In this document: positions 63,751-64,000 of the stretch, one piece after another
How the letters are laid out: each line of letters begins with the position of its first letter
Numbering within the stretch: position 1 is the first letter of the stretch
Origin: Sphaerolaimus hirsutus
Taxonomy: Eukaryota; Nematoda; Chromadorea; Monhysterida; Sphaerolaimidae
Length of the DNA stretch: 64,000 nt
Assembly (NCBI GenBank): GCA_964036195.1
Contig: OZ038456.1
Coordinates: 22,359,792 to 22,423,791 of the forward strand
Direction of reading: 5' to 3'
Notes under the pieces: generated by a model
The model's input: only the letters and a program-made list of their open reading frames with translations
Database searches by the model: none
Told to the model about the DNA's origin: nothing
Made by a program: the position numbers and the translations under genes

Positions 63751-64000
63751 CAGAGTTGTAAAAACTTATTTACGTTTACCCGAAATACCCGGTTATTCAG
63801 GGTATTTACACTTACATTTACATTTACGCTTTTCAAAAATAACATTATGCTTTGTTACGTTTTCCTGGCAGAATTACCCGGGTATGAAAAACACAAAAAC
63901 CATGATTTTTTAAACTTTTTCTGATACCACATGTTATGTGATGGAAGCGTGAATCAGCGTTCACATTGCTATTCAGTTTTTGAATGAGTTTTCAAACTGC
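63751..64000. mobile_element. TTACGC-type hAT-like element, left part, runs to window end
   Basis: Left end CAGAGTTGTAAAAAC, then TTTACGTTTACCCG and ACCCGGTTATT words. No right end before the window stops. The preceding 63351-63750 has a short GGCGCC-like piece (from 63378) and no gene. Confidence 0.55.

Overview
The window is an intergenic-looking, AT-rich and extremely transposon-dense stretch of a draft animal genome, probably an invertebrate. Two runs of exactly 200 N (21215-21414 and 41992-42191) are scaffold gaps. The only host gene I can reconstruct is a small three-exon secreted-peptide gene in several copies. Its core promoter pairs a TATA box with a TCAGT initiator 33 bp downstream, which is the arthropod-type initiator. 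I therefore lean to an arthropod, but the sequence does not prove it.

Host gene family. Exon 1 encodes a 23-residue signal peptide. Exon 2 encodes a cysteine-rich segment (C-x2-C-x18-C-x7-C-x2-C). Exon 3 supplies a sixth cysteine, a short helix-like linker and a C-terminal tail that differs between copies and usually follows a KR or RKR site. All introns are phase 0. Copies A (16.7-19.9 kb) and B (about 21.4-24.7 kb, exon 1 lost in or before a gap) lie on the + strand. Units 1-4 lie in tandem on the - strand (27.8-41.7, 43.1-46.9, 51.6-54.9 and 58.6-61.9 kb). Units 3 and 4 are near-identical with a period of about 6.98 kb. Promoter-only fragments occur at 13.3, 16.0 and 63.2 kb. Each copy has an AATAAA about 300 nt past the stop once insertions are removed.

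Mobile DNA. (i) Many foldback elements have hAT-type YARNG ends and 8-bp target duplications. Each family is filled with its own self-complementary short motif (GGCGCC, GGCACC, TTCGAA, TTACGC, GGAAAACGG, ACACAGAAA). (ii) A large family of TA-flanked MITEs has CCGTATTTCCTCGAAATACCC-like termini. (iii) A family has ACTCGGCGGAC termini. (iv) A 50-bp near-perfect palindrome carries its own 9-bp target duplication. Because the gene array is duplicated, empty sites in sister copies confirm several insertions directly.

Large elements. A young LTR retrotransposon (Ty3/gypsy type, 28543-37410, - strand) has two identical 442-bp LTRs and one intact 2521-codon gag-pol ORF with an unusual C-terminal extension of about 690 residues. 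It sits inside a GGCACC hAT-like element, which sits in intron 2 of unit 1. Unit 1 also has a hAT-like element in its signal-peptide exon, so it is a pseudogene. A frameshifted Penelope-like reverse transcriptase fragment lies at 26.5-27.8 kb. I found no rRNA, tRNA or CRISPR array.
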